Of a stretch of 64,000 nucleotides of DNA, positions 41,896 to 50,839 are shown one piece after another (position 1 is the first letter of the stretch; each line of letters begins with the position of its first letter). Under the pieces are notes generated by a model. That model saw only the letters and a program-made list of their open reading frames with translations. It searched no databases and was not told the DNA's origin. The position numbers and the translations under genes are program-made. Source of the DNA: Candidatus Peregrinibacteria bacterium HGW-Peregrinibacteria-1 (GTDB taxonomy: Bacteria > Patescibacteriota > Gracilibacteria > UBA1369 > LOWO2-01-FULL-3); contig PGYE01000001.1 in NCBI GenBank assembly GCA_002839505.1, positions 62,001 through 126,000 on the forward strand, written 5' to 3'.

Positions 41896-44217
41896 GTGAG
41901 CATAAATATCAACAAACTAGACAGTGCCCAAGAACCGACCACTCCAACGGAAGCCGAAACTCTTGCCAAAAGCGCAGAATCAAGATCCGAAGCCGCTACC
42001 CCCCTCGATGAACAACTCCTAGACAACACTCCTGAAACGCTCCTTCAAAAAACAACTCCAAGCGAATTCAAAAAACTCAAATACGAGGGGAAATACAGCC
42101 AAATGCTATCCCTCATCTCATCCATAAAAACATCCGAACAACTCCTCCCTGACACCGAAATAAACTTCGATTTCAAAAACAACCGCGCCCTCGAAATACA
42201 AGTCGGCCTCGGCGACATCATGCCCCCCAGCGTCCGCACCATCATTCACTCCGGCCAAGAATATACCCGCCGTGCCAATCAAGGATTCTACAGCAAAACT
42301 GGACGATATCTTGCCATCATCACCGGCACCTCAGTCCGCATCGGCGAAAACAATCCTCAATACAGCGACACCAACGATCAAAACTTCAAAGCCACATTTG
42401 GCGACAAGTTCTCCGAATCCGGCAGCCTAGACCTCTCCAAAGACCAAGAAAACAACGATCCCATCGACCGAAAAACCCTTCTCACCATCGCCAAAGACTA
42501 CGGTGTCGACCCCGCCTTCCTTGAATCAACAATCACCAACCAAGAAAACAACTACCAAAGCAACTACGAACACCTTCACCTTACCGCCCGCTACCTTGCC
42601 AATGCTGCCGCAAAGTTTGAAGCCCTAGGCCAAACAACCGTCCAGGACAACGCCTACACACCAGAATTCGCCAACTATGCTCTTTCCAGACTAAATACCG
42701 CAACTGAAGACATCGGAAAACCCAAAGAACACGAACAAATCGTAATAAATTACGGCCAGGCCAAAAATATCGACAATTATCACATCCGTGTACGACAACA
42801 ACCCCCTGCCACTACCTATGACAGCCCTCAATCAGAAAATCTCAAACCTCAAGCAACCCCATCAACCACCCCCTCTTCACGCCTAGCACTTAAAGAAGCC
42901 GTCAAAGGTGACCTCCAAATCATCGAAACGACACTAACCGCCCAAGAATCACCAACCGGCGAACCCATCTACCTAAATTACAGCCAGAATCCTGAGCTTA
43001 AGTCCAAACCTCCTCACTACATCATGTTCTTCGGAGGCAACGGCCGAACCCTCAACGACACCCTTGAACAAAGTCAAATAAAGGACAAAGTCGAAAAAAT
43101 GCAAAGATCCGGAATCAATGCCGTTCTCGTCGTACCAGCGCCAAAAGGAAACGAAAGAGACCACCAGACAACGGCTCGCTGGTCCCACATCACCAGCCAA
43201 ACCTTCCGAGAAATCGAAAACCACCTAACCGCAAAAGGACTCCCAGAAAGCAAATGGAACTTCATCGCTTGGAGCGGCGGATACAAAGGCCTTGGAAACA
43301 TGACCAGCGGAGTTAATTCCTCAAAAATATCATCAATCACCATGCTGGACGCCACCTACAACGATAGCCACACCCTAAATACTATCGCCCATCACGCCAA
43401 TAAAGGCGTCCTAGTACAAGCATTTACTCAGGGTAATGCCGAAGCCAAAACAAACATTGGAGCCACCTCCCTGGCCGACAGAATCACCAACAAAGAATCA
43501 TTCTTCCACCACAATTTCCAACACCGCAAAAGCCATTTTGAAATCGGCAACGGCGAACTCCTCCTAAACGCATTAGCCCAAGGAACAGAACTCTTAAAAC
43601 AACAAGACATACCGGAAAACATCACCAATCGAGAATCCTGGAACCGATTTATCTTCAACCAGATAGTCTCAAATATCAACAATCCTGAATTCGAACGATT
43701 AAAAAGCAAAGGGAAATGTGAAAGTATGGCGGCGCGGCAAGCCACATCCATATACGACAGACTATCGCGCGCCGCCCACATCCCCCGCAACTGGCAAGGC
43801 ATCAGAAACTCCCCGATAGCTCCGGAAGCCACCACAGCCCTCCGCGGTAAAAAAATCTCTCAACTCACCTCCAGCGATATCGACTTCCTTCAACCCGGAC
43901 AAGTAATGTTTATGGCCCTCCCCGACCGCTACCCGATTCAATCACAAACCACAGACAAAGCCCGCCCCATTCCCGATACCGCCCGACACTGGGTCACATA
44001 CCTTGGAAAAGATCAAAGTGGACAACACATCTTTCAGGACAACCTCAAAAAATACGACACCTACAACCTTGCCACTCTAATCCGCATCTTCGGGGAACGC
44101 CGTGACTGGACAAACCATCACGCGGCCCCCAAACATGGTATTAGCGAACGCGTCGTCATATCAATCCACGACCCGTATCAAGACCTCCGTCATCTAGACC
44201 CCAGAAGTCTCGCATGA
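41896..44217 (+). CDS. Large multidomain hydrolase/peptidase-like protein
   Basis: 773 residues, GTG start about 17 nt after the expected transcription start. No signal peptide. Residues about 190-270 look helical and lysozyme-like (AKDYGVDPAFLESTI). Residues about 370-560 form an alpha/beta-hydrolase-like domain with a nucleophile-elbow-like AWSGGYKG. The last ~150 residues suggest an NlpC/P60-type cysteine peptidase (KCESMAARQ, then RHWVTYLGKDQSG and IFQDNL), with Cys, His and Asp/Asn in order. All domain calls are by eye. A role in cell-wall turnover or contact with other cells is only a guess. Confidence 0.65.
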   Translation: MSININKLDSAQEPTTPTEAETLAKSAESRSEAATPLDEQLLDNTPETLLQKTTPSEFKKLKYEGKYSQMLSLISSIKTSEQLLPDTEINFDFKNNRALEIQVGLGDIMPPSVRTIIHSGQEYTRRANQGFYSKTGRYLAIITGTSVRIGENNPQYSDTNDQNFKATFGDKFSESGSLDLSKDQENNDPIDRKTLLTIAKDYGVDPAFLESTITNQENNYQSNYEHLHLTARYLANAAAKFEALGQTTVQDNAYTPEFANYALSRLNTATEDIGKPKEHEQIVINYGQAKNIDNYHIRVRQQPPATTYDSPQSENLKPQATPSTTPSSRLALKEAVKGDLQIIETTLTAQESPTGEPIYLNYSQNPELKSKPPHYIMFFGGNGRTLNDTLEQSQIKDKVEKMQRSGINAVLVVPAPKGNERDHQTTARWSHITSQTFREIENHLTAKGLPESKWNFIAWSGGYKGLGNMTSGVNSSKISSITMLDATYNDSHTLNTIAHHANKGVLVQAFTQGNAEAKTNIGATSLADRITNKESFFHHNFQHRKSHFEIGNGELLLNALAQGTELLKQQDIPENITNRESWNRFIFNQIVSNINNPEFERLKSKGKCESMAARQATSIYDRLSRAAHIPRNWQGIRNSPIAPEATTALRGKKISQLTSSDIDFLQPGQVMFMALPDRYPIQSQTTDKARPIPDTARHWVTYLGKDQSGQHIFQDNLKKYDTYNLATLIRIFGERRDWTNHHAAPKHGISERVVISIHDPYQDLRHLDPRSLA

Positions 44218-44239
44218 ACCCAAGCAAGCCGTACTAAGT

Positions 44240-44283
44240 AGCGTACGGCGAGCTGTTTTCGAGTCTTTAACGAAGCAGATGGG
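44240..44283. repeat. 44-bp dispersed repeat R2, copy b
   Basis: Partner of 3751-3794, with the shared blocks AGCGTACG, GAGCTGTTT and CGAGTCTTTAACG. CTGTTTTCG/CGAAGCAG can form a small hairpin. It lies between converging gene ends, 23 bp behind a stop and 18 bp from the nrdB end. Confidence 0.7.
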
Positions 44284-44301
44284 GCTTTTAAAATATTCTC
44301 T

Positions 44302-45336
44302 CTACCATTCCAACATTCCTCCTGACTGATACTCAGTCACTCTCGTCTCAAAGAAGTTCTTTTCCTTCTTCAGGTCGATAATCTCACTCATCCATGGGAA
44401 CGGATTCTCCACCCCATATTCCTTCTCCAGATTAATTCTCTCCAAGCGACGATCCGCGATATGTTTCACATACTGCCCCACCGTCTCCATGTTCAACCCT
44501 AAGATCCCTCTTGGCAGACAATCCTCCGCATAAGCAATCTCCAACTCCACTGACTTAATAATATTATCACGCAATGACTTCTTAAACTCCGGCGTCCAAA
44601 TTTCAGGATTCTCCTCCACAATTGTATTGATCAAATGCACCCCAAAGTCCAAATGCACCGACTCATCACGCAAAATAAATTGGAACTGCTCCCCGACACC
44701 AATCATCTTATTTTGTCTCAACATCGACAACATCATCGCAAACCCCGCATAAAAGAAAATACCCTCCATAATCACATAAAACCCTACCAAGTCATAAACA
44801 AACTTCTGCATATTCTCAGTCCCCTCGGTCGAAAAATTCGGATCCAAGATCGATTTGGTCAGATCAATAACAAAGTCATCCTTCGCCTTAATACTCGGGA
44901 TTTTTTCATACATCGAATACACCTCATCAGGATCCAATCCCAAGGTATCACAACAATAAATGAATGTATCCGTATGAATCGCCTCCTCAAAAGCCTGGCG
45001 CAACAAATACTGACGGCACTCCGGATTTGTCACATGCTTATACACCGACAACACCAAATTATTAGCCGTCAGACTCTCCGCCGTAGAAAAGAATCCCATA
45101 TTCCACATCACCAGCCTTCTCTCGTCCTCAGTCAAAGCTTTTGGGTCCATCCACATCTCAACATCCTTTTGCATATTAACCTCGTCAGGCGTCCAGTTAT
45201 TAGCAATTCCCGTCTTATAAAACTCTCTTGCCCAATTGTATTTCATCGGCAAGATTTTATTTGGATCAGTCGTTGAACAATTTAAAATCGTCTTCCTGCC
45301 GTTTAGTTTTTGTACCTCTTCCTCTGAATATGCCAT
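44302..45336 (-). CDS. nrdB: Ribonucleotide reductase R2 subunit, class Ic (tyrosine-less, Mn/Fe type)
   Basis: 344 residues. Metal ligands: Glu87 (FFSTAESLTANN), Glu118 and His121 (FEEAIH), Glu191 (MEGIFFY), Glu225 and His228 (LRDESVH). The radical tyrosine of ordinary R2, four residues after the first His, is Phe125 here, and the first ligand is Glu instead of Asp. Both changes define the Chlamydia-type class Ic protein, which stores its oxidising equivalent in a Mn(IV)/Fe(III) centre. Overall the sequence reads very close to chlamydial NrdB, including the C-terminal FFETRVTEYQSGG. Co-transcribed with nrdA, 49 bp apart. Confidence 0.95.
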   Translation of the reverse strand: MAYSEEEVQKLNGRKTILNCSTTDPNKILPMKYNWAREFYKTGIANNWTPDEVNMQKDVEMWMDPKALTEDERRLVMWNMGFFSTAESLTANNLVLSVYKHVTNPECRQYLLRQAFEEAIHTDTFIYCCDTLGLDPDEVYSMYEKIPSIKAKDDFVIDLTKSILDPNFSTEGTENMQKFVYDLVGFYVIMEGIFFYAGFAMMLSMLRQNKMIGVGEQFQFILRDESVHLDFGVHLINTIVEENPEIWTPEFKKSLRDNIIKSVELEIAYAEDCLPRGILGLNMETVGQYVKHIADRRLERINLEKEYGVENPFPWMSEIIDLKKEKNFFETRVTEYQSGGMLEW

Positions 45337-45385
45337 AAGAACAATGTTATATTTTATTAATTAAATTACCTTTCCCACCAAGGGC

Positions 45386-48148
45386 CTACTGACAAGCCTC
45401 GCACTCCTCTGGGCTCAACCCACACGCAGCTGGCGCAACAGGCGCCACAGCAGCTACCCCCTTGTCAGAATCATCCACACCTGCAGACTCATAGTTTTTA
45501 TTAATATCCAAGCTACTCTTCTCAATTGAAGACGCCGCCAAACTTCTCAGATAGTAAGTTGTCTTAAGTCCATGTTTCCAAGCTTCCATATAAGCATCTG
45601 AAATCAACTTTCCTGACTGACTTGCTATAAACAGATTCACAGATTGGCTCTGGTCAATCCACTTACCACGATACGCCGCATGTCTCACATACCAAATCGG
45701 ATCGATCTGGAAAGCCTCTTTATAAAGCTCACGATATTTTTGCGGAATCTCACTGATCGCACTGATATTTCCATTATGATATTTGATCTTCGACAACATC
45801 TCATCATTCCAAATACCCTCAGCCTTAAGATCATCAATCAAAAACTCATTAATAATCGTAAACTCGCCGCTCACATTAGACTTCACATAAAGATTATTAT
45901 AAATCGGTTCAATCGTCGGCAAACATCCCGCAATATTAGAAATTGTCGCCGTCGGTGCAATCGCCATAGTATTAGAATTTCTCATACCATGAGCCTGAAC
46001 ATGAGCCCGCACCTCGCTCCAATCCAAACTCTCACTACAATCCACGCCCGTCTCCATTCCGCGTTCACTCTCCAGCATAGCAACAGTATCAACCGGGAAA
46101 ATATTACGATCCCATTTTGACCCCTTGAAGGTCTCATAAGCTCCACGCTCCTTCGCAAGTTTTGAAGAATTTAAAATCGCATGATACGAAACATACTCCA
46201 TCAAATTATCCGACAACTTCACCGCCTCCGCACTATCAAAGTTCGTCTTCATAATAAAGAATGCATCCTGAAGCCCCATAACTCCCAATCCCACCGGCCT
46301 GTGTCTGAAATTTGAATTCTTTGCCTCCTGTGTTGGATAAAAATTCAAATCAATAACATTATCCAGCATCCTCATCGCCACTTCAATCGTAGTTGCCAAA
46401 ACATCCTTATCAAAACCATTCTCATTCACATGCTTTGAAAGATTAATCGACCCAAGATTACAAACCGCCGTCTCAGTTTCTGAAGTATTCAAAGTAATTT
46501 CCGTACAAAGATTTGAACTATTCACCACTCCATCATGATCTTGTGGCGAACGAATATTACAAGGATCTTTGAATGTTATCCAAGGATGACCGGTCTCAAA
46601 AATAACAGTAATCATCTTCCTCCAAAGCTTAGCGGCCTCAATCTTACGAAAAGTCTGCACCTCCGGATCACCGGCTTCAGCTCTTTTCTCATAGTCCATA
46701 TACTTCTCCTCAAAAGCCTTACCATAAAGACCATGAAGCTCCGGTGTCTCATTTGGTGAAAACAGCGTCCACATTCCACCGGCCATAACGCGCTTCATAA
46801 ACAAATCTGGAACCCAGTTTGCGGTATTAATATCGTGAGTTCTACGACGATCATCTCCGGTATTCTTTCTCAGATCCAAGAAAGCCTCAATATCATAATG
46901 CCAAGTCTCCAAATAAACACATGTCGCACCTCTCCTCTTTCCGCTTCTATTAATCGCCGCTGTTGTCGAATCCACAATCTTCAGAAACGGAATCACACCC
47001 TGACTACCAACATTTGTTGATTTAATCATTGAACCGGTACCACGAATATTGGACCAATCATTCCCGATACCACCAGACCATTTAGCCAACTGGGCATTAT
47101 CACCTATCGCCTTGAAAATCTGACTTAAATCATCCTTAACGGTGGTCAAATAACAGCTGCTCATCTGCGGATGCGTCGTCCCAGAATGAAACAAAGTCGG
47201 AGTTGAAGGCAGATATCGTAGTGAAGACATCACCTCATAAAACCTCTTCGCATGGAAAATAGGTTCCTTCTCTTCAAGACAAAGCCCCATCGCCACACGC
47301 ATCAAGAAATACTGCGGCAACTCCAAAATATTCTGATCATAATCCCTTAAAAAATACCGATCATAAAGTGTCTGAATCCCCAAATACTGGAAATTTTCAT
47401 CCCGCATCGGATCCATCATCGGCAACAACTCATCCAAATTAATATCTTTAAGTCTCGCGTCCAAACGCCCGATTTCAATACCACGATCAATTGCCACCTT
47501 AAACCCTTCACGATATTTTTCCGTAAACCCCTCATCAAATTGTTTCACCCCAAGTATCTGCTCATACAGATCATTGATCAAAATCCTCGCCGCTAATCTC
47601 GAATAATCTTGATCTCGCTCAATAAAACTTCGAGCAGCCATCAAAAGCGCCTTATTAATATCTTGAGTTGTGATTCCATCATAAAAGTTTTGCTTCGCAC
47701 CTTCAATTACCTTCTTAGCTTCAACATTCTCAAGACCCTTTGCACAATTATCGACAAACTTCTCAATCTCAGACATATCAAATGTATGAGCCGCCCCATC
47801 ACGACTGTGAACCGTAATCTCTCCGCGCTCTACCTTCTTCAAAATCATTTCCTGTTCCTCACGACGAGCATCCTCGCGCTCCTTACGATAAAGAATATAT
47901 GCCTTTGCTGTCGATGCATGCCCACTCTCAATCAAAACGCGCTCCACCACATCTTGAATCTGCTCCACATTAACCGTTTCCCTATTCATTTCTTCTATCA
48001 GCTTATACACAGCTCCTGCTAGCTCTTCACTAATATCGTCATTGCTTCCGCCCACAGATCTTGCCGCCGCAAAAATTGCATTTTTGATATAGTTCAAGTC
48101 AAAGGTGACCACATTTCCGTTTCTCTTTTCGACATACATGATGGACAT
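45386..48148 (-). CDS. nrdA: Ribonucleotide reductase large subunit (class I)
   Basis: 920 residues. It begins with an ATP-cone (YVEKRNGNVVTFDLNYIKNA) and a second cone-like segment (about residues 110-195), then the catalytic barrel. Active-site Cys pair in SSCYLTTV and AVCNLGSINL, radical Cys in NLCTEI, the tyrosine pair in TTYYLRS, and a C-terminal redox tail CGLSPEECEACQ. Two cones suggest dATP feedback control. No intein. Upstream lie paired NrdR-like boxes. Confidence 0.96.
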   Translation of the reverse strand: MSIMYVEKRNGNVVTFDLNYIKNAIFAAARSVGGSNDDISEELAGAVYKLIEEMNRETVNVEQIQDVVERVLIESGHASTAKAYILYRKEREDARREEQEMILKKVERGEITVHSRDGAAHTFDMSEIEKFVDNCAKGLENVEAKKVIEGAKQNFYDGITTQDINKALLMAARSFIERDQDYSRLAARILINDLYEQILGVKQFDEGFTEKYREGFKVAIDRGIEIGRLDARLKDINLDELLPMMDPMRDENFQYLGIQTLYDRYFLRDYDQNILELPQYFLMRVAMGLCLEEKEPIFHAKRFYEVMSSLRYLPSTPTLFHSGTTHPQMSSCYLTTVKDDLSQIFKAIGDNAQLAKWSGGIGNDWSNIRGTGSMIKSTNVGSQGVIPFLKIVDSTTAAINRSGKRRGATCVYLETWHYDIEAFLDLRKNTGDDRRRTHDINTANWVPDLFMKRVMAGGMWTLFSPNETPELHGLYGKAFEEKYMDYEKRAEAGDPEVQTFRKIEAAKLWRKMITVIFETGHPWITFKDPCNIRSPQDHDGVVNSSNLCTEITLNTSETETAVCNLGSINLSKHVNENGFDKDVLATTIEVAMRMLDNVIDLNFYPTQEAKNSNFRHRPVGLGVMGLQDAFFIMKTNFDSAEAVKLSDNLMEYVSYHAILNSSKLAKERGAYETFKGSKWDRNIFPVDTVAMLESERGMETGVDCSESLDWSEVRAHVQAHGMRNSNTMAIAPTATISNIAGCLPTIEPIYNNLYVKSNVSGEFTIINEFLIDDLKAEGIWNDEMLSKIKYHNGNISAISEIPQKYRELYKEAFQIDPIWYVRHAAYRGKWIDQSQSVNLFIASQSGKLISDAYMEAWKHGLKTTYYLRSLAASSIEKSSLDINKNYESAGVDDSDKGVAAVAPVAPAACGLSPEECEACQ

Positions 48149-48259
48149 ACATCAGATTGGTTATAAAATTGGTAAAATTATTTTTTCGTCAACAAACAGC
48201 GCATCAATTAGGCGTCAATATCACAAAACTCCATATATCTATTAATTTGATAGCCACAG

Positions 48260-48307
48260 ATACTACATCTAGTACTGTATGTTTCAGTACGCAACAATAT
48301 ATAGCAG
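48260..48307 (-). promoter_or_regulatory. nrdAB promoter with paired NrdR-like boxes
   Basis: Boxes ATACTACATCTAGTAC (48260-48275) and CAACAATATATAGCAG (48292-48307) have centres 32 bp apart. The minus-strand promoter TTGTTG (48297-48292), 17-bp spacer, TACTAG (48274-48269) lies in the boxes, as in the class III operon at 18574-18623. The remainder of 48149-48418 has no gene. Confidence 0.7.
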
Positions 48308-48418
48308 TCGTTCCCTTCTTTCAACCATTATAATTTGACACTATTTTATTTAGGATTTAAGGCAAAGCTTCAATCGGTAAAATTTGGCTTCAGTCCACCA
48401 ACTCACCTCGATAAATTT

Positions 48419-49282
48419 CTAAAAAATATCGCCCTTAAAATCCGCCGAGCGAAATGTCCTGCCATTTTTAGCAACCACCATCGCCACAATTTCCGCATTT
48501 TTCAAATACTCACAAGCCTTTTCATATCCCATACAATAAAGAGTCGTAGCCCAAGCATCAACTGCAATCCCACTACCACCCTGCACAAAAACACTCGCCA
48601 TATCCCCAGCCGGCGCCTTCTTCTTCACATCCACCAGATGATGTCGATCTCGCCAAGATCTTCTCTCTCCATTACTCGCCGCCACAAAAAAATCATCCAC
48701 CACCACAACACCAAGCCCCTCCTCAACATTAAAAGGGTTCTCCAAGGCCACCTTCCAACCGTTACCATCCAACCCCTCTCCTCGAGCATAAATATCTCCC
48801 CCCAGATCCAACAAAAAATTAGGAACTCTCTTTAAAACTCGCACCCCACAATCCAAGGCATACCCCTTCCCAAGACCCCCAAAATCAATTCTCGAATTAA
48901 CCCGCACCCGCCGATTTTCAAAATCCAAATCCGGAGCCAAAACATCCCCCACCTCACCACCTTCCGAAAAAGAATAATTTTTATCATAACCCCATGACGA
49001 CAAAATTTCCTCCACTCCAATATTGAAAACCCCGCCCGACTCCTTAGACAAATTATCCGCAAACACCAAAAGCCCCCACATTTCATCATCAACCTCACAC
49101 CACTCTTTCCCCCTCCGATTCAAATCCGCCAGACAACTATCCTCACGAAAGCGCGAATAAGCCCGCTCAACTCGAGAAATCTCCTCAAACAAATCCTCAA
49201 CCAAAGGGGCGTATTTCTCCGCCCCAGCCCCGAAACTCAACACCGCCCTCGTCCCTAAAATATTATCCCTAAAAAATTTCAT
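48419..49282 (-). CDS. apbE: FAD:protein FMN transferase
   Basis: 287 residues. Attaches FMN to a Thr/Ser of target proteins outside the membrane. Family parts: YSRFREDSCLADLN, GGVFNIGV, the core IDFGGLGKGYALD, LLDLGGDIYARGE and, near the end, the metal-site segment SGIAVDAWATTLYCMG. No clear signal peptide. It directly abuts the FMN-binding lipoprotein gene, its likely substrate. Confidence 0.92.
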   Translation of the reverse strand: MKFFRDNILGTRAVLSFGAGAEKYAPLVEDLFEEISRVERAYSRFREDSCLADLNRRGKEWCEVDDEMWGLLVFADNLSKESGGVFNIGVEEILSSWGYDKNYSFSEGGEVGDVLAPDLDFENRRVRVNSRIDFGGLGKGYALDCGVRVLKRVPNFLLDLGGDIYARGEGLDGNGWKVALENPFNVEEGLGVVVVDDFFVAASNGERRSWRDRHHLVDVKKKAPAGDMASVFVQGGSGIAVDAWATTLYCMGYEKACEYLKNAEIVAMVVAKNGRTFRSADFKGDIF

Positions 49283-49725
49283 TACATTGTCGCCTCAACC
49301 TTCAAATCCGCAACCGCCTTATTAAAACCAATCGGTGTCAGAGAAGAACCGTTCACCGCAGAAAATTCACCCAGCTCATCCAGTTTTTTCCCTACCACTT
49401 CTGCCTCAATCCCATCAATAAACATCTGTTGCAACTTCACACTAACCTCATGGACCGCCAAAGAATTAACCTCAAGATCCGTAACCACATTGTCTTCCAG
49501 TGTAAATTTGAAATCGATTTTCTCCTCACCGGCTGGAGTTTCATACTGCGCCGAAAGATCATAAACCCCATCAACATACACCGTAACCTTCACATCATCA
49601 TCCACTACACTCTCCTCAGAAACCACCTGCTCCTGACCATTCTCATCAACCTCTGTGCTCGAACAAGCAACCGCACCTCCTGCCAAAACCAGCATCAACA
49701 TCATTGAAATTATTGTTTTTTCCAT
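49282..49725 (-). CDS. FMN-binding domain lipoprotein (ApbE substrate)
   Basis: 147 residues from the ATG at 49725; a frame open from 49785 would overlap the divergent gene. Signal peptide followed by Cys21 (GGAVAC). The body resembles an FMN_bind domain (VDGVYDLSAQYETPAGEEKI). The end carries NGSSLT (Asn125-Thr130), matching the ApbE acceptor pattern (D/N-G-x-S-x-T), so Thr130 would carry the FMN. Coupled to apbE by a shared base. Confidence 0.82.
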   Translation of the reverse strand: MEKTIISMMLMLVLAGGAVACSSTEVDENGQEQVVSEESVVDDDVKVTVYVDGVYDLSAQYETPAGEEKIDFKFTLEDNVVTDLEVNSLAVHEVSVKLQQMFIDGIEAEVVGKKLDELGEFSAVNGSSLTPIGFNKAVADLKVEATM

Positions 49726-49764
49726 AGAAATGTTTACTATAAATGAGTTCCCATAATATTTACA

Positions 49765-50565
49765 ATGCTTCGAAAAATCAACCAAATCATCAGCGTCAAT
49801 GCCTTTCTGCTCATTCTCGCAACCCTCGCAATCGCCATAGACTTCGACAAATCCTCCATTACAAAAATCTATTACCTACTGACCGCACTCACCTCCGGCA
49901 CCCTAATTTTCCTAATCGGAACCAAACTCTTTAAAAAACAAAAACAATATCGCCACACCCTCACCACAATTCTCATCATATTTCTGCTCATCCATCCCTT
50001 TGGCATCGAGAATCTTTGGCATATCGGCTTAATAACCGCCCTCGCCGTCACCTACAAATTTCTCCCCCGCAAACCCTACATCCCCTACTTCAACCCCGCC
50101 GCCCTCGCCCTCGTCTTAACTTACTTCATCTTCCAATCACTCAACCTTGAAACACCACTAATATCTTGGTGGGGCGCCAGCTTCTCAGGCTACACCTCAC
50201 TAATATTAATCCTCATCTGGCTCGCCCTCGGCATAACCAAACACCGCAAATACCCCGCCATATTCACTTTTCTCATAACGCTCTTTCTCCTATCCCTCGC
50301 TCACCCCGCCGTCACCCTCAACGAAACACTATTCATCTTCAAAGACTCCACCATCTACTTCTTCACCGCCATCATGCTAATCGATCCCAAAAGCTCTCCC
50401 ATCCTCAAACAAGACCAAATCTTCTTCGGCCTCATCGCCGCCACAGCATACTTTTTCCTCCGCACCGAAGGCATCAACAACTTTGAACTACTCAGCATCT
50501 TAATAGCCAACCTCTACCTCTTCGCAAAAAACCAATTCATGCTCGCTAAACGCAAACAAGCTTGA
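49765..50565 (+). CDS. RnfD/NqrB-like membrane protein
   Basis: 266 residues, about eight or nine membrane segments. FNPAALALVLTYF, SWWGASFSGYTS and FFTAIMLIDPKSSP are family-like landmarks; SGYT may correspond to the FMN-carrying SGAT motif of RnfD/NqrB. Shorter than RnfD (~350). It starts 39 bp from the divergent FMN-lipoprotein gene. Together with ApbE and that lipoprotein it forms a small module for electron transfer across the membrane; partner electron donor not seen. Confidence 0.78.
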   Translation: MLRKINQIISVNAFLLILATLAIAIDFDKSSITKIYYLLTALTSGTLIFLIGTKLFKKQKQYRHTLTTILIIFLLIHPFGIENLWHIGLITALAVTYKFLPRKPYIPYFNPAALALVLTYFIFQSLNLETPLISWWGASFSGYTSLILILIWLALGITKHRKYPAIFTFLITLFLLSLAHPAVTLNETLFIFKDSTIYFFTAIMLIDPKSSPILKQDQIFFGLIAATAYFFLRTEGINNFELLSILIANLYLFAKNQFMLAKRKQA

Positions 50566-50765
50566 TCAAACGCACCTTCTACTTCTTCATCGGCCTATGC
50601 CTCGTCATCATAGGCATCATCGGCGCTATCATTCCCGTCATGCCCGGCTGGACCCCCCTCATCCTCGGAGTCATCCTCATCCATCCCCCCTCTGGCCACC
50701 GTCTCAAAAAGTGGGCCAAAAAAAAGAACGAACAATTCAAAAAGCGCTTCAAAAAGTCAGCGTAA
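50562..50765 (+). CDS. Small PGPGW-like membrane protein
   Basis: 67 residues with a TTG start overlapping the previous stop by 4 bp. Two hydrophobic helices separated by PVMPGWTP, then a strongly basic tail (KKWAKKKNEQFKKRFKK). Resembles the PGPGW/DUF454 type of short membrane protein. Co-transcribed with the RnfD-like gene. Confidence 0.7.
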   Translation: MIKRTFYFFIGLCLVIIGIIGAIIPVMPGWTPLILGVILIHPPSGHRLKKWAKKKNEQFKKRFKKSA

Positions 50766-50782
50766 ATCTCGACCGCCCAATT

Positions 50783-50811
50783 TTGACAAAACTTCTAATA
50801 TGTAGTATTAT
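50783..50811 (+). promoter_or_regulatory. Promoter of the 551-residue coiled-coil gene
   Basis: TTGACA (50783-50788), 17-bp spacer, TATTAT (50806-50811), 28 bp ahead of the ATG. Confidence 0.78.
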
Positions 50812-50839
50812 ACTATGTGAAGTTTTTTAATATTTTCCA

